Shown here: positions 1-15,000 of the stretch, in pieces
Numbering within the stretch: the stretch's first letter is position 1
How the letters are laid out: every line of letters begins with the position of its first letter
NCBI GenBank assembly: GCA_030704615.1
Contig: CM060731.1
Coordinates: forward strand, 38,190,001-38,254,000
DNA length: 64,000 nucleotides
Direction of reading: 5' to 3'
Source of the DNA: Takakia lepidozioides
Lineage: Eukaryota; Streptophyta; Takakiopsida; Takakiales; Takakiaceae
Notes under the pieces: model-generated
The model's database searches: none
The model's input: the letters and a program-made list of their open reading frames with translations, nothing else
What the model was told of the DNA's origin: nothing
Made by a program: the position numbers and the translations under genes

Positions 1-3000
1 TGACTTTGAGTTGGGTAATGGGCTCAACACTTCTGCTATGGAATGTTACTTGTTAGTGTTCATGTACGAAGTTTACTGCTTGAAAAGCTGGGTACAAAAT
101 TCCAATGGCTCTTCAATGTCAGATGCAAGTAAAGTTGGTGCTCAAGCACAGATGCCTACAATTTGAACCTCCTTTTGAGGAGATCCGTGGAAGCCTGTAC
201 AAAGAGATCAAAAAGCATCTTAGGTACATGGGCTATGACAATACCTTAAATTATTAGCTTAATGTGGTTTGAGGATAATGGAACACTTACCCAATAAGAA
301 AGAAAAACAAATTTGAAAGTCAATCACCCAATGGTTGTGAAGCGGCAGTAATGCACAAGATAATGACGGTCTCTAGTCAAGCACCTGAGCCTGCTCTTAT
401 CATTTATCACAAGTGCAGAAAAAAGGAACACAGTTTTCCATTAAAGCATCAATACTAGTCTCCTTTATAATTTTGGTGGCCAATACACTCTAATGGCAGC
501 TTGATATCGCACCAAGACTTCAAGCACAATAATTAGGTATTCTCTGCCAACCACATGTCCACCTCTCCTTCAAAAAACCTGCTACATCTGCAAGGACTCT
601 TCACAAAACATTCAGTGCCAGATAAAATCCTTGCGAGGTGGCATGCAATATAAACTCCTAATATAGGGGGACACTGTTTGCATTTGCAGCGCTGAATCAA
701 GTTTGACAGGGTGTGTCCAACTTGTCGGAAATTTCTGAGAAGTGGTTCAAGAGACGTAGATCTGGTATTCAGGGTTGGGTCTGGACTTCAGCACTGAAAA
801 CATTTAGCAAGTACTGGAGTTTTTCCATCTTTTCTCATGGAAAAATCCTTGCACATTGCAGCTTGCCTTTGAACTTCAGAGGAGTCAGCAGCCATATTGA
901 TCTGTTTCAGAAAATTGTGATGGGCGTTGGAGCTGTGTCTGGCATGAAGACTTTGTACGAGAGGTAGACCTTTTTCTTGCAAAGCAGTGACATCAATACT
1001 TTGTCCGTCTTGAGAGCAGCCGAATCATGTTCTTAGCAGAGCCTACTTAAACTCAGTATTAACGTCACTGCATGGGTTTATTTTTCAAATGCACCATGCC
1101 TTCCTTGTCTGACCAACACATTCTCCCAGGACTGAGAACCTACTTGGACGGTTGGTTGACGAGCAGCGAAAACTTGTGGACCTGTTTGTATTGGTAATTC
1201 CTCCCACTATCTTCATGACCAACAGTCTATGCAACCTTTCCAGCTTAGGTGACGTTTAGTCTCAGGTTTCACTGGTGAATGTTGTTTACTATGCAGGGAA
1301 CTGTGGATGTGGAGGAGCTTGTTGAGTCACATATGAAAGATGTCACAGACTGGGAGCTCAGTTTTAAGAGCCTGAGAGCCCGTAACAAGGAATCTGAAAA
1401 ATTCCCTTCAGAAATTAAGGTAACTGGTGTCCTCCTTTTTGTGCATGTTGCTCTCTATTTCATGGTTTTTTCATAATTCCATGAGTACAGATCAATAGTT
1501 CATTTGGTTTAGGGTGGGCTCGCACAGTCTGTGGATAGAGACTGGTGGATGGGAAAATCTGCAAAATGATGACCGCCTATGCCCTGCTTGCTCTGGGAAC
1601 TACAGGGAAGTCAAAACTGAAGGACATTCCCTTGACCTTTAGTTGCTTGTGGGCTGTTGTTGCCCCTCTCTCTTTTTTTGTCAGGCTACGGCAAACAACG
1701 TCTTATGAGTACAATCTCTTTTTTTTTTCTTCCACTTGTCCCATAAGCTCTTTGAGCTTCCTGCAGACGTTATAAAATACCATCTCATCTCATTGTCTAT
1801 TAACACATCCTTAAAACTAAGCTATCACAGTTTCTATCTAATGCAGCATCTGGGTGGCCCCTGGCCCAACCTTGATTCCAAGAGAGGGAATACCGTGCAG
1901 GTCAGGCTCACATTCACATATTGATCTTGAAGCCTTGTCATGCGACACCTGCTTGGAAAATATCTTCACTGGCCAATATATTGTACTGGTTAAGCAGTCT
2001 AGAGGGGTAGTCAAACTTTGTGTGTAAGAGACAGGTGTTTGTGTATGACAGGTAGGGTGCTATAGAATATCTACAGTTCCAGCAAAAGCAGCGTTGGATG
2101 AACACCTGAAGCGACTACACAAGGGTCTATGTGATACATTGCAAAGGAGAGCCATGGCAGACATGAAATTAATTGAGGAGGTTATGGCAAAAGGGAATAG
2201 CTTACTTGAAAGCAACCTTTATTTTGTGGAGGATATTGAATGCACACGGCAGGCTGCCTCAGAACTAGTGAGTCTTTCACCCTTCAGGTTCAGACTGCTG
2301 CCTAGGTAGGATGGTGCTGCAGATACATATCACAAGAACGAAGAACCTTGCACAATTTAAAGACAGAAAGTGAAATGAAATGAAATGGTGCTTTATAACG
2401 TCTGTGGAAAGCTCATAGAGCTTATGGGAGAAAAGAAAGAAAAATTAAGAAATGAAATGGTACTTTGTAAGAAGATAAAAAATTATTGCATCCATTAGAG
2501 ACCCGAGGGGCTGTCGACAAAGTAAATTCTAAAATAAGAATTCCAACAAAGAGTTAATCCAGACAATTTTCTTTTCTTAACGTCCAATTTTCTTTTCTGA
2601 TACACTGTCCGGGGTTCTCTCACCAAAGAGACGCTCTCTTCAAATCTATCAGGAATTGTGCCTGTACCCCTGTTTAACAACTTTGAAAGTCTCAAGGCTG
2701 AGCCAAAAGCCCAGGCCCTCCTGAGGCCTAGTTTTTGGGCAAATCACACACAGCAGATTGATGCTTGTGTGAAGGGATTTCTAGAGTGTATCTGGAAAAC
2801 CTGGATTAATTCTATACATGAAGGTAAGTCTTACTACCAACGTCAGCCCCTGACAGAGGTAGTTCTGTCCCTTGTTCCGCTCAAACTGGGCGCGGGGTCA
2901 ATGGCCACAAGGCTACGGCAAATAACGTCTTATGATTACAATCTTAACGTCCACTGTATGCCCAGGAGGGCTTGTTAAGACAGGATAAAGAAGGAAAGAA

Positions 3001-6000
3001 AAGAAAATGTCTTTAGTGAGAAGGAAGCCTATGCGACCACTTGCATTGTTCAGGGAGTTTTTTGTGGAAGGAGAGGATGAGGTGGTTGCTATCTTTTCTG
3101 TCTACACAAGATCAATTAGTCTAGGACATATTTTGGAACAAAACCAAAAGGACTTTGATGTGACTCGACACTTTTTCAATCAATGGCACTTCTGTGGTTT
3201 TGAGTAGCTACTATTTGTATCCTCCTCACTGAGAACATAGGACCCACTTCTGAGATCTTTCTGTGCAGATTGCACTGACACCAAAAATGCTGGAGTTGCG
3301 GCGTAAGTGTGAAGCGAAAATGTGGCTGCTGCGGCAAGTCACAGGACTTCAAGGTTTTGATAATGGTCTTGTGAGCTACAATGAAGGACTCAACAGCTCA
3401 ATCATTGCTAATGACTGGGAAGGATTTGTTGCGAATCTCAGTCAGCATGAGGTTTGAATCCGATTGCACCTACTGTCCACTGTATGTGAAGGCACCTTAA
3501 ATTCAGCGAGGATCTTGCAAAGCATATGACCCCTTTTATAGAAGCCTATGTCTCTCAAGTACGCAATAGTACAAGACTTGGTTCCTGCTTTGGTTCCTGT
3601 GATTGATGGACGTTTAAGAGTAGATTGGGTTGTCTCAAGGTCCATTAGTGCTTCATACAAAGACGGGAAGGTCTTGACAATTTAAGTGCATGGATTCAGG
3701 CCCATCTGACACAACAAGGAGATAGGATGAGAGAAAAGATGAACCGAAATTGAGGAGCTTGATGCCAGGATTCAAGTATCTGCTGCTCGCTGGTACTTCA
3801 TGTTTTATCTTGGTGTTGTCACATGGTGTATTTTTTTTCATTCTAGTTGACCCATTTAGGTGGTGTGTTATTTCGCTCTTTTCTTCTTAGGTTCTTAGAG
3901 ATATGCTTGCACTCCGGAAGGGAGATCAAATGATGCAAATCAATCAGACTTTGCTTCGTAGGAGATGGTTTGATGGTGCCAGGAGGCCTGCTAACTGCAC
4001 ATGGTTTGGATCCAACCACTTGACAGGAAGGAGCTCAAACCAAAGGGTATTTGGAATAAGGATATGAAGACTGTGATTTTAAAGCTTGAGGAGGACCAAT
4101 GCATGCTCCAAGAACTCCAGGTAGAACTCGGATGTTGATAAGGCAAGAACTAGCTCCGAAAGCACAGATTATCCATGTAATTCTTGGTGCATTCTCTTTG
4201 CCTGTTCCGGCTTGCAATTTACATGTTCATTCGGTTGATGCAGGGGTTGATAGACAAGACAGTGCAAAGGTGCAAGGTGCTACAGATGGAAGTCCCCATG
4301 TTTTCTACGTTTGCAGTCACATTGCAGGAGTTCCAAGTTGTTCATGAGGTTTGTGAATTCTCCTAGGAGTTTTCTTTTGGAAGTCTCTTATTTGTCGCTT
4401 CGGCCCAGAGCCGCCCAGTGGGCATTATGAATTCTTCTTTAATAAAGTTTTCAAATGATCATTGCAGGGTGAGTGATGAAACCAGAGTCATATCTTCAGT
4501 ATGCTGTTGGGCAGGTCTTTTTCAGTAGAGTGTGCATTGAGCTATATGGACTTTCTAGATTCTAACTCTTATAACCTATGAACAAAGGTGAACAAAGGTG
4601 TTTTCCTTGTTTGAACTAGAATGATCTGTCAATTCATGACCACAGAGATGGGTTGAAGTGGGGAAGTTCTTGGAGGAGAAGGAGCAGCTGACAAAGCTGG
4701 ACTGGATCACTGCAAGAGCACAACTACATGTTGTGGAGGAGTTTGTACTTAAATGGCTCGAAATTTTCAAGCTCAGTTCCTACAAAGATGAACTTGAAAT
4801 GTCACTGTTGCAGGCATGTTACAACACATATATCGTTTGTGAGTTATTGTTCTTAAGGGAGTAGTGGACTCTCGGGTGCTTTCTTTTTTCATTGGAGCTT
4901 ACAACGACCCTGCCATAGATCTTAAGAAGCTCTCGGGTTGCCAGGAATTGGAGCAGTACAGAGTATGCCTCCCGATCTTGCCATTTGTCAAAGGGGAAAC
5001 GTGGGAGCAATACCATTGGGCAGAGTTTTTTGGGCTTCTGCAGCTATCTACCAAGGTGATTTCACCAGAACTCTTTGTCCGAATAAGGCAAGATCATTGA
5101 TAAAGTTTTTCAGTAAGGAAGTAACAACCTGGGATACTGTAAGAAGCAGTGACAAGCAACTCAACAAGCATACTCATTCTTTTTGAAAGAAAAACCACTT
5201 TACTGAGAGAAAGAAATGAAATGAAATGAAATGAAAGGGAGATTGTGCATTGCCACTCAGCTAGGTCCCATTGGACGTCTCCAATGAAACCTGGGTAGCC
5301 TGTGCCGTTGGCCCAAGTGTCCAGTGTCATCTAAGTCCAAGTGCAATCCCCTATGTATCCAGAGACCCTGCAGTTTGGGAGATCTCCACGTCAGTGTTCC
5401 AGTTCACGAATTTCCAGCGACGAAAAGTACTTGAAATTCCATATCTCCACACCGCAGGTCCACAAATGATGAGACCAAGTCGGTGCAACCCTATTCATCG
5501 AGGGCTTTCCAACGGTACTAAAATCGTGGCCAGAGGGGTTTGGGAGATCTCAATGACACTACAAACAATATTGTGAACGCCAATATTTAAAAAAGCCCAA
5601 TCTACATTTATGTCCACTTGCACAAAAGGCACATGAAGGGCCAATCATTACTGCAGGAAAGCCCACTTTGCTATTTTTCATGATTTTCCAGCGACCAAAA
5701 GTACTTGAAATTCCATATCTCCCACACCGCAGGTCCAAAAATTACGAGACCAGGCCGGTCTCACCCCTCCTCATCGAGGGCTTTCCAAGGCACCAAGCAC
5801 CAGGGTTGGGGCCCCTCGGTTTGGGAGATCTCCACGACGCGACAAAACAAAACAAAAGAAACAAACTACCTTGCTTCATATATTGATCTTCAGCGAAGAG
5901 AAAAGAGTGTTTGCTTGGGGTATGGAGGGGTAGGAGAGTTAGTGCTGACTATGCTTTGGCTTCTTCCATCCCAAACGAAGATCCATACATGAGGGAGGGA

Positions 6001-9000
6001 GAGATATGATTCCTCTCAGACTGGGGGACAGGGTGTGTCGGTCTAGTTCTGCTCTAACATGCTCCCTAAAGTTGTGGTCCCTCTTGCCAAGGATTTGCTT
6101 ACACCCTCCATTATTAGTCATAATGTAAAGGCAGCCTTTTGGGTTGAAGTGACACCATAATTTACATTGCTTTGGCAAGAGTCAACCTTTTGGTCATGAT
6201 GTCAATCCGATCAATGCCAATAGTGGTTGGGTTCTAAGGTCGTAGGGCAGGGAAGATTTTTCCTGGCAAGGCCCTGAGAAGGGAGGGAGATAAAGGAGGC
6301 GAAAGGTAATTGGGCCGCAAGATTCTATCGTCATGGAGAACCAAGAATGTCTCCCTATAGAAATGGAGTCTGTAGGGTGAGAGTGGGTGAGATTGTACTC
6401 ATAAGACGTTATTTGCCGTAGCCTTGTGGCCATTGACCCCGTGCCCAGTTTGAGCGGGAACAAAAGGGACAGAACCTACCTCTGTCAGGGGCTGACGTTG
6501 GTAGTAAGACTTACCTCCATATAAAGAATTAATCCGGGTTTTCCAGATATCCTCTAGAAATCCCTTCACACAAGCATCAATCTGCTGTGTGTGATTTGCC
6601 CAAAAACTAGGCCTCAGGAGGGTGAGAGTGGGTGAGAGTGAGAGTGAGAGAAGGTAGCTTCCAAATTCTCCTGACATGTAGTTCCATAAGTTCTCTTCTG
6701 ATGAGCTGTTGCGATCTTGTTTGGAAGTGATTTCCACCCCTTCTGTATTTTGTGGCAATAGGGAAGCAAAAGAGAGTCCATTGCGCTCAAAAAACTGCAT
6801 ACCCGAGCATACCAGGAGGCCTTGAAACCAAGAGAGAAAAGATAGTAGAGAAGTAGTAGAGAAGTGCCTGAGGCCCCAGCACAGACCAAAGGGCCCCCAA
6901 ATTCCAATTGGGCTGTGAATGCACCCACAGTGACGGGCTCAGGATCTGAGCTATGGTAAGACACTTGGAAGCATGAGTATCAGTGCCCAACAACATAATC
7001 TAGGTGCCACCTGCCTCAGTTGCATCCGTCCACCAACAACCCCTGTTTTGGAACTGTGCCGTCACCGATAGCATTGGATTCATGTTTAGTTAGCATCCAA
7101 ACTCCAGATGCAATTCTTGGGCATGCCAAGGAGTCCATCAGGTGGGACACCTCTCAGATAAGCCCATACAAGATCGGAGGAGACTGGAATCACTCACTAA
7201 GCAGCTCCGAACTGGGGTTGGTTCAGGGGGGCTTCCACAATCTACGGATTGAGACTGGTAGATGGGAAAACCTGCAACGGGAGGATCGCCTATGCCCAGC
7301 ATGTACTGGGCGCAGCCAGGAAGTCGGACTGAAGAACACTTCGATTATTGCCCTCTATACTAGGAGATCCGTGGGAGATTCAACTGTCTATTCCGTGGAA
7401 CCCCATCTCTCACTGAGCTCTTCCATTATGAGGATCACAAATGCTTGGCAGCTTATCTGCATGAGGCCTTGGCCCTTAGGCAAACCCTTCAGCAGTAGTT
7501 GCTTTGGGCTGCTTTTGACTGTGGTTTTGTCTCTTCTTTGTGGTTTCTCCCTCTTGTCCCATAAGCTCTTTGAGCTCTCCGCGGACGTTATAAAGTACCA
7601 TTTCATTTCATTTCTCTTGTCCAATTTAAGTGTCCACTTAGAACAGTCGTTCAATCACCCTGGCAGATCGAAAGAACAAGAAAATAATATCACGAATATA
7701 CCTCTCCTTGGCAGGATGTGGGAGCTCTACACCCAAAACATCTGACTGTCGGACACTTTTTGGGAAAAGCAGCTGAGCTTGTCGAAGGAGCTGACGCGAT
7801 CAAGGCAATTCATTTGCAGGCACTTGGTGAGGTTTGTTCCAGTAGGGCCCACTTTTCTTTTTGTGGCTGTGTTGTTTGACATTTATATACAATAGACTGA
7901 CAGAGCCCACCTCCCCAAGGTACGAGGCTCTCATTTACATGGGCTTCGGTCGGCGTCATCTCTCTCTACAGTTGACTCGTGATTCTTCCCTGTGAATGTT
8001 GGTTATGAGGTCCCTTCAGGAAACTTTATAACGTCCACACAGGAGGCTCAAGGGACAGAAACATGGAAAAGAGCTACTGTAAGCAAAAACCTTCTAATGT
8101 CCACAGGAGAGAGGAGATTGTGTTCTTCAAAAAGCATGAGCATTATAGTGATGAGACTGTTAGCCATGAGTCGCATCCTTGGAGACGGTTCCACCTGGTC
8201 ACACCTACCTCCCCTGGATGCCTGTTAGGCTGCATGCTTTGTTGCATGGTGATGCTTTGCTTACCCTTAGAATCAAGGGAGCATGACGATTGACTGGTCT
8301 GCTCACCTTGCTTCTAAACCTACCTTCACCCTGTGCAAATATCACGACGGAACGAAAGGGAACAGACACTACCTTTGTGAGGGGCTCACCCTGGTCATGG
8401 GACTTACCTTGGTATAGACAATTAGTTTGGGCTTTCCAGATATCCTCTAGAAAGCCCTTCACACAAGGATCAACCTGCTGTGTGTGAGCTGCCCAGGAAT
8501 TAGACCCCAACAGGACCAGGGCTTTATGCCCAGCCTCAAGATTTTCAAAGTTGGTGAACAGAGTGCAGGAACTATGTTCTTGATTTTCCTGAAGATGGTC
8601 ACCTTTAGGAACAGCTTTGGAGTCATTTAGTTGCTCTTGATATGTTCAATGTAGTCAGGAGATGAGTTAAGCTCCAAAGTTGTGAGCGTGTTCTTATTCC
8701 TAGAATATTTTGGATGTCCACTTTGGAAAATGCGCTTGGAGCAGATAAGTATAAAGGAAGCTTTGCACCAGCTAGTCATGTGGGGCTTGGATCGCTGCTT
8801 TGCTACCCTTGCTTATGATCCTGTCAAGAAAGGCAGCAAGTCTATCATCTTAATCAAGGAGTGGCATGAGCTCTTAACAGAGGTAATCCTTGTTTTGCTG
8901 AAGCTCCCTGCAGTCAGCTACATGCTTGTACTACATGAATATCAGTGTTTGTCGGACTAGGTGTGCACTACTGTTTTGCTGCTTTTCCTGCTGTGGAATG

Positions 9001-12000
9001 CTCTAACTCACGGTGAACTTTCCTGACACTTCATATGACACTTGTGGATAAATGTGCAGAACATTAGGGCAGAACAGATTCTAGTAAACAACAGAAGGCT
9101 GCAGAATCTTAAAACTAAGAGGATTGTTGGGATGCTAATGCTGGGTCCTGGGTCCAATGTTGTTTGTAGGTAGGAGACCATCAGCTGCTCGTAAAGTCAC
9201 TGAAAGAGTCACCCTTTTCTTCATCATTCAGGGATGACATGTCACTTTGGGAACAACGTCTTTCAGCACTTCTGCATTCCCTTCAACATCTACATAGGTA
9301 CAGCCAAGTTATATACTAATTTTGAGTCTCTAAATTTGGTGTCAGTGTGCATGGAGGTTGCCATAACAGGTGAAGCACATACTTGGGAGAAGGTGGAGTT
9401 TTGTGCTCAAGCAAAGGGAATATGTTGGGTTATATTGTATGTTTAAGTTCTAGGCATAGCATGGCTCCCAGCTAAGGCAACCTATGTTTATTTCCTGTTA
9501 CCAAGATTTCTGTTCTAATTGAGGTTATTTATTTGCATGTGTATCAATCTCTTACTGTGGAAAGGCTAACAATACCACTTCTGTATGGATCAGTATTCAA
9601 AGAAAATGGGTATATTTGGAGCCCATTTTTGCCAAAGGGGCACTGCCTTTGGAGCAGGTATTACAAAAATCCCTACCAGAATCTGAGAGTGTGGACTTCC
9701 TGACCCGGGGCTATGGAGTTGAATGGAAGTGGCAGTGCAATTGTAGGCTTCAAATGCCGAGCATTTGAGATGATTTTCTGAAGGTTGAGTTGAATAGTTG
9801 GGTTTTCTGAACATGTTTGATGGAAGCAGATGAGGTTCAATAAGGTGGACGAGGAGCTCAAGTATATAATGCAGCACATTGCTGTAAAGCCAGTGGTCAC
9901 CAAAGTCATGAACATTCCACGACTGGAGGAAAGCCTTCCACAGCTGGAGTTGCAACTTGACATTTGTCAGCGTGCTCTTTCTCTTTATCTGGAGGTAAGT
10001 TCCTTAGCTCTTTTCGTGAAAGTGTATCATGTGTACTTCCTGCTCACCCCTCAAAATGCTTGGAGCTGTTCATTTCCATGAATTTCATCTATCACACTAG
10101 CACTGACATGGTTCGTCTTTTTGTCACATAATGGGATCAAAGCCACTAGCATCGAATGCAAGTATCAAAGCCACTAGCAGAACACCACAGCAACAGAAAT
10201 CTTGAACTATGCGTATGTCTAGAAAACTGCAGGAGAAGCGGTCAAACTTCCCTCGCTTCTACTTCATAGGAGATGATGATCTACTGGAAATTCTTGGCCA
10301 ATCAGAAACCCCAGAAGTTATTCAGGTTGGCGTTTTCTCTTTAACCTTCCAAGCCTTTAAATTCAGCAATTCATTGAATATCCACTTACATTTGCCCATT
10401 TCTAGCTTGGAACATCATGAACAAAACTCAATCCAAAGTCGCGACATCACAGGCTTCTTGGAGCAATTTGTTCATGTTACGTATGAGCCTGCTCACAATT
10501 TGCCTCCGTATATCTAGTAGTGTTACGTGTGTTGCTGGAATACACACACACACACACAGATGGATATATATTTGACTTGGTTGAAACCTCAAATATTTTT
10601 CTGTGGGCCCTATTCTGGACTTGTGCAGGCTCATTTGGGCAAAATATTTTCTGGAGTACAAACCGTGAGGTTCTCTGATAATTCTGGAAGGTGAATATTT
10701 TCCTTTCTGGGTCTTTGGGAAGGTTTGGGCCACCATGTTGTGCCGTTAGAAGCTTCCAAACTGAAAGCTGTAGCCCCTTTTGGGGTAAAGAGACTTCTTT
10801 ATTACGCTTGCTTCGGCGGGAGTCCACCTATGTGTGCTTAGTTGCTAGAAATTTCAGATTGTCTGCTGATTCATTGTGTGCAGGATAGTATCTGTGCAAA
10901 GCCCAGATGGCGAAACCCTCAAGCTTTCTGCCACAGTCCCAGTTGCCCAGGAGGTTGAAAGCTGGCTAAATGCTCTCAATTTCTCCATGAAGGTGAGCAA
11001 CAGTTGACATACATACTGAATCCTCCACCCCTTAATCCCAAGTAGTTTGTAGCACCCTTTGGATGAGGTTTGGGTTTCAATATGAAATATACTTGAAAAC
11101 TTTATCAGCTTCAAACCTTAGATGGATTTGAATACCTTATGCGCTTCATTCATATCCCTTAGTTTGAATGGCTAGTCCTTCAAAATGCTAAAATATAATC
11201 CCAATTCTTAAAGCCTATATGGCTCTGGCTCAACCACATGTATATTCTAACAATGGAGAAATTGTCCCCTTGTCAAAAGGGGCGAATCCTTTTTCGTAAC
11301 AACTATGTTACCACCAGTCAGCAGCAAATCCCTCAAGGAAACAAGTCGAACATTATATTTGAACCATCCTTCATAGGATTGTTCAATACCACATATACTG
11401 GTGGTTCTACATGGAACTGGCTTTGACTTACATAAGAGACAAGCTCAATGCTGTCATCTACCGCATGTTCTCCATCCTGAGACACGTAAAACTTATACGT
11501 CAGTAGCGACATCCTATTAGTGGCCTCGCATGAGAGTCAACATTATCACTATGTCACTTCATGTCTACCTTGCCAAAGGATTGAAGGTGAGAACACATAA
11601 ATTGGAGGACAGGAGAACTTTTTAAAATTCCATCATAACGTTGGGAATACATGTCCATGGATCTATTTGTGTCTCTCCCCCTCCCTCGCAACAAAGTTAT
11701 GATTCAGATGTGGTGGTGGTGATAGGCTCTCAAAGCAAGCTCATTTCCTTCTATGTAAAACCACTAAGTCTAGAGCTGCTGTAGCACAATGCTTTAGAAA
11801 GAAATCTTCGATTGTATGGATTACTACGTGTTAAACTTCCGCTTACCTCAAGCACCATAAAAAATCATATTGATTCAGTTCTCATCCAAGGCCACTTCAA
11901 CTTCTTCAGATACATTGGTGTCGTCACTGAAAATGTATTCCTTCGTTTTCTATTTTTTGATACATACGCTTCAAAAAATTAATTTCACCTTCCAGGACTT

Positions 12001-15000
12001 TCAGCCTTGTTGGAGTTGTAAAATATTCATTGGGCTTCTGAGGGGAAAGCCGCTCTTTTACGTCCAGTTCCTTAAATTTGTCCACCATTTAGCCTGCTTA
12101 TTCTTATTGCAGAACTGGTCATGGTTTCAAAAGGTCTCCTCTCCCAAGTGGATTCTTAATCCCTAAGAACATTATTCTTTGAATACGTAGCAGTCTACTT
12201 TAGAAATGAAATGGTACTTTATAGCGTCCGCGGAAAGCTCAAAGATCAGTCCCTACTTTAGAAATGAAATGAAACTTTCTCTACTTTAGAGAAAGTTCAC
12301 ATCCCATGCAATTCTTGTTATAGCACTAACAAGAATCTGGATAGGGTTCCACATGAGGATACAGAGACAAGGGAATATAAGTCCTTTAATGAGGGACAGA
12401 GCAGATGACAAGGGCTGTCTTTTCTTACCACTGATCTTGAATTTAAAATTTGGGATGCAAATTTCTATGTCAAGTGTTAAAGACTTGTTTCACACAGCAT
12501 TAGTCTGCTGTGCTTCATTTGTCTGTTTGAGCATGTGGGCACATGCTTCAAAAGGATTCCTTTGTGTTGTATTCTTTACCACCAGAAATTCACACAAGAA
12601 TCCAAACCCTATGATAAGATTCCAAATGCTACCAACTCAGGTTGTCCAGTGACTCTTAACTTCCTCGATGTCCTTCAAAAGCTGTGTATACACATTAAAT
12701 AGCTGCTGACTCTGTACATTTGTGTTCAGTTGACACTTCAAGAAAATTTGGCAGAATGCTTGAAGACAAAAGATGACATTAGCAAGTTTTCATGTCAAGT
12801 AGTGTGCCTGGGAGCACAAGTGAACTTCACCCAGCAATGCGAGCAATGTATACAGCAAGGATCCCTGGCTCCCCTGCGGCTTGAGCTTGCCCAGAAACTA
12901 GAGTGCCTTACAACTAGGGGGACAATACAAAAGAATAATGGTTGTCTGAGTGTGAAAGCACTCATGCTGGATGTCATTCATGCTATTGCTGTGGTGGACC
13001 ATCTCTTGATTGAGCATGCTGCAAACCCTGATGATTGGGCATGGTTCCGTCAGGTGTGTATTACTTGTTGTTTCTGATTTATGCAATTAGTGAATTCAGT
13101 TTCTTTGAGCTGGAGTGGATGGAGTAATAATTTGCACTTTATACTTACGGATGCTCTGTGAACCTCTTCAGTTGGTTCAGATGTGTAATAGATTGAATCT
13201 GAATGACCGTTTAAGATTAAGATTGTATGGATGCATTTAAAATTCTGTTCATATCTAGCCAAAAGAAAATTTATAGCTTTCCGCGGAAAGCTCAAGGAGC
13301 TTATGGGACAAAAGGGAAAAACAAGAAATGAAATGAAATGAAATGGTGCTTTATAACGTCCGCGGAAAGCTCATAGAGCTTATGGAACAAAATGGAAGAA
13401 AACATGAGAGAGGAAACAAAACCAAAGCCAAGAATAAGAAAGAAGGGACAAAACCACAGCCAAAAGAAGAAAGAGAAAAGAGTTTTCTCTGCTGGTACCT
13501 GGAGGACCTATTGGAAAGTTCCAGACAATAGTCCAAAAACCGAACCTAAGCAAGGGAATGAGTATAGCTTCGTTTGACTTGGTAATATAGAAAGAGAACA
13601 AGCCTTGTCCGATCCGCTGGAAGCCAAATGGCCTATCGGATCCACAAGAGGTAATGACTTGATGAGTTCCTCCCTGACGATCCCCGGAATAACAGAAAGG
13701 GAAGAACTTTATCATGTCTATGGCAAGCTCAAAGAGCTTATGGGACCTGAGAGACCTCAAGATGAGTTGCCATCATGCAGCTGCGATTCTATTCGGCGGA
13801 AAACATGGGAGCAGCCGTGAAAATGGCAGAGGCAGAATTTGTGTACTCATTTGAGTACCATGGCAATGTGCCCAGGCTCGTCTACACCCCACTATCTGAC
13901 AAATGTTATCTGGTCCTCACACAAGGGCTGCATTTGGGATATGGAGGAAATGTGTTTGGCCCAGCTGGCACAGGCAAAACTGAAAGTGTTAAGGCCCTCG
14001 GCCAGTATTTGGGGAGACAGGTCTGTTTTCCTCCTCAGTCCTCGTCTGTCAGTCTGAGTCTATCTCTACTTGTGTCCATTGGGCCATTTAGGCTTCCTGC
14101 ATATGTAATATATTTTTTCTTGTTCTCTCTTTATGCTCCCTGAAATGCTTGAAATTCTACACACATTCCCTTCAATTAGGGAGAACCACATGACCAAGTC
14201 TTCCTATCTCTGGATGAAATTCTCTAAGGCCCTCGGGCCCTGGGCACCTTCTGAGCTGGATGGAAATGGGGAAATTGTTTAGAGGCAAAACCAAGAGGCT
14301 ACAATCCGTCCAGTCTTTACGCTGCATCAATGGAAACATGAGCACCAGTTTTTCTTCTCCTGTCCAGCATGCTACAAGATCCACAGATGTTACTCATTAC
14401 AGCTTCACAATCTCTGACAGAAGCCTTCAGCTGAAAATAGATTGTGGTCTGTCCTACCTTGTTCCAGATGGCCACCTTGTTCCATGGGCCCTCGTGGCCA
14501 TCTGTGATGTTGTAAAGTTCTTGTTTCTAGAGAGAACAAAATGGAGATTGAAACTGAAGAACATTTCTTCTTTACTTTCCTCTCAATAATGAGATCCGGG
14601 GAAGATACTAGTTCGACCTCTCTGCCTTCCTTGGCTTGGCCTGCCTATTTCTATGCAGCAATCCCTTGCTGAGGTACAATGAGGGTCAGAAATGCTTGGC
14701 GGCATGTCTGCATAAGGCATTACATCTTAGGGAATCCCTTGATGAATAGTTGTTTTCAGCTGGTTGTTGAGGCCCCCACCTGCTTTCTTGTAGCCTGCTT
14801 TCTTTTGTCTCATAAGCTCTTTGAATCTTCCAGGAACGTTATAAAGGCTCTTTTCTTTCTTTCAAAGACGTTATAAAGCACCATTTCAATCATTTCATTT
14901 CATGTCATTTCTTTTCATGTCCGTAGGTGCGTCTGGTGGTCTAGCGTCTTGGTTTGTTGTCTTTGCATTTCTTTAGACTAGATGAGTCTTGTGTTGACAA

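Noticed and set aside
788-982. Minus-strand gene opposite dynein exon 2
   Set aside because: Shadow of the exon; the plus-strand reading [20 protein letters not shown] aligns with dynein-2 and splices in phase.
4814-4857. GC-AG intron in dynein exon 10 (donor CAG/GCATGT)
   Set aside because: A GTGAGT donor at 4839 with a pyrimidine-rich acceptor at 4897 keeps the phase and needs no rare splice site.
10540-10560. CRISPR-like short repeats
   Set aside because: Simple AC microsatellite in a dynein intron; eukaryotic context.
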